Origin: JADJPL01 sp049315745
GTDB lineage: Bacteria > Bacteroidota > Bacteroidia > Chitinophagales > Saprospiraceae
Direction of reading: 5' to 3'
Length of the DNA: 13,734 bases
Assembly (NCBI GenBank): GCA_049315745.1
Contig: JBMOJO010000085.1
Coordinates: 1-13,734 of the forward strand
Every line of letters starts with the position of its first letter. The stretch's first letter is position 1. A model generated the notes under the pieces. That model did not search any database and had not been told where the DNA came from. It saw only the letters and a list, made by a program, of their open reading frames with translations. The translations under genes were made by a program, and so were the position numbers. Positions 13,713 through 13,734 of the stretch are shown in pieces.

Positions 13713-13734
13713 AATATTTTGCCGCCGCAGGCGG
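13713..13734. repeat. Truncated GCCGCC-GCA-GGCGG hairpin at window end
   Basis: AATATTTTGCCGCC, a GCA loop (13727-13729) and GGCGG are visible before the sequence stops. It is the same type as the hairpin at 19-51, and the missing right arm would be expected beyond the window. Confidence 0.7.

Larger units (their letters stand above)
13376..13734. repeat. Island of nested palindromic repeats
   Basis: The last ~360 bases are almost wholly inverted repeats of three designs: GC-rich GCCGCC hairpins, GGCGC-TTC-GCGCC hairpins ending in AAATTAT, and long AT-rich stems with a GCGAAGC apex. Individual members are listed separately. An open frame of 85 codons on the minus strand (13405-13662) follows the repeats and repeats its own peptide, so it is not called as a gene. 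Bases 13296-13375, between the esterase start and the island, are AT-rich and show no recognisable promoter. The island continues past the window end. Confidence 0.88.

Noticed and set aside
13380..13734. CRISPR array
   Set aside because: The repeats are palindromes of different sizes and sequences without uniform spacers, and no cas gene is present.

Overview
This window looks like a chromosomal segment of a member of the Bacteroidota, perhaps near the Saprospiria/Lewinella group. The assignment rests on a GldC-type gliding-motility protein, exact matches to the Bacteroidota -7 promoter motif TAnnTTTG (TACTTTTG before the SRP RNA and the copper ATPase, TACTTTTG/TACCTTTG at 1474-1489), a general lack of clear Shine-Dalgarno sequences, and the character of the proteins. 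The class-level placement is inference. All recognised genes are housekeeping or common accessory genes. No phage, transposase, CRISPR array or known defence operon is visible.

Layout. 1-72: a perfect hairpin. 73-1194 (-): a ThiF/MoeB E1-like enzyme fused to a rhodanese domain. 1195-1611: intergenic, with a plus-strand promoter and a strong terminator that bracket a possible ~95-nt RNA. 1612-4664 (-): polyphosphate kinase ppk1 behind a DUF72 protein, a likely two-gene operon. 4787-5551 (+): triosephosphate isomerase. 5705-6773 (+): an HTH/S24-like regulator whose peptidase dyad looks destroyed, overlapping a small 75-aa protein. 6781-6894 (-): SRP RNA with its promoter and U-tract. 6926-9435 (-): gldC behind a copper-type P1B ATPase. 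9436-9882: a divergent intergenic region holding three palindromic elements. 9883-11352 (+): a biotin carboxylase. 11361-13295 (-): a secreted sialate O-acetylesterase-like SGNH hydrolase, convergent with the carboxylase. 13296-13734: a dense island of nested hairpins that runs off the end of the window.

The most unusual content is the palindromic repeats. At least ten inverted repeats occur in the non-coding DNA at 19-51, 9562-9810 and 13380-13734. Most have a three-base apical loop that reads GAA or GCA inside a C...G closing pair on one strand (the GCGAAGC or CCGCAGG type). The 3' island contains a perfect 32-bp stem, a 41-bp direct repeat with a 150-bp period, and hairpin arms that seem to have been exchanged between neighbouring copies. 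The 9.6-kb locus repeats the same order of hairpin types and adds a separate 160-bp imperfect palindrome. No mobilising enzyme is encoded here, so this may be a non-autonomous, hairpin-based repeat family of this genome.
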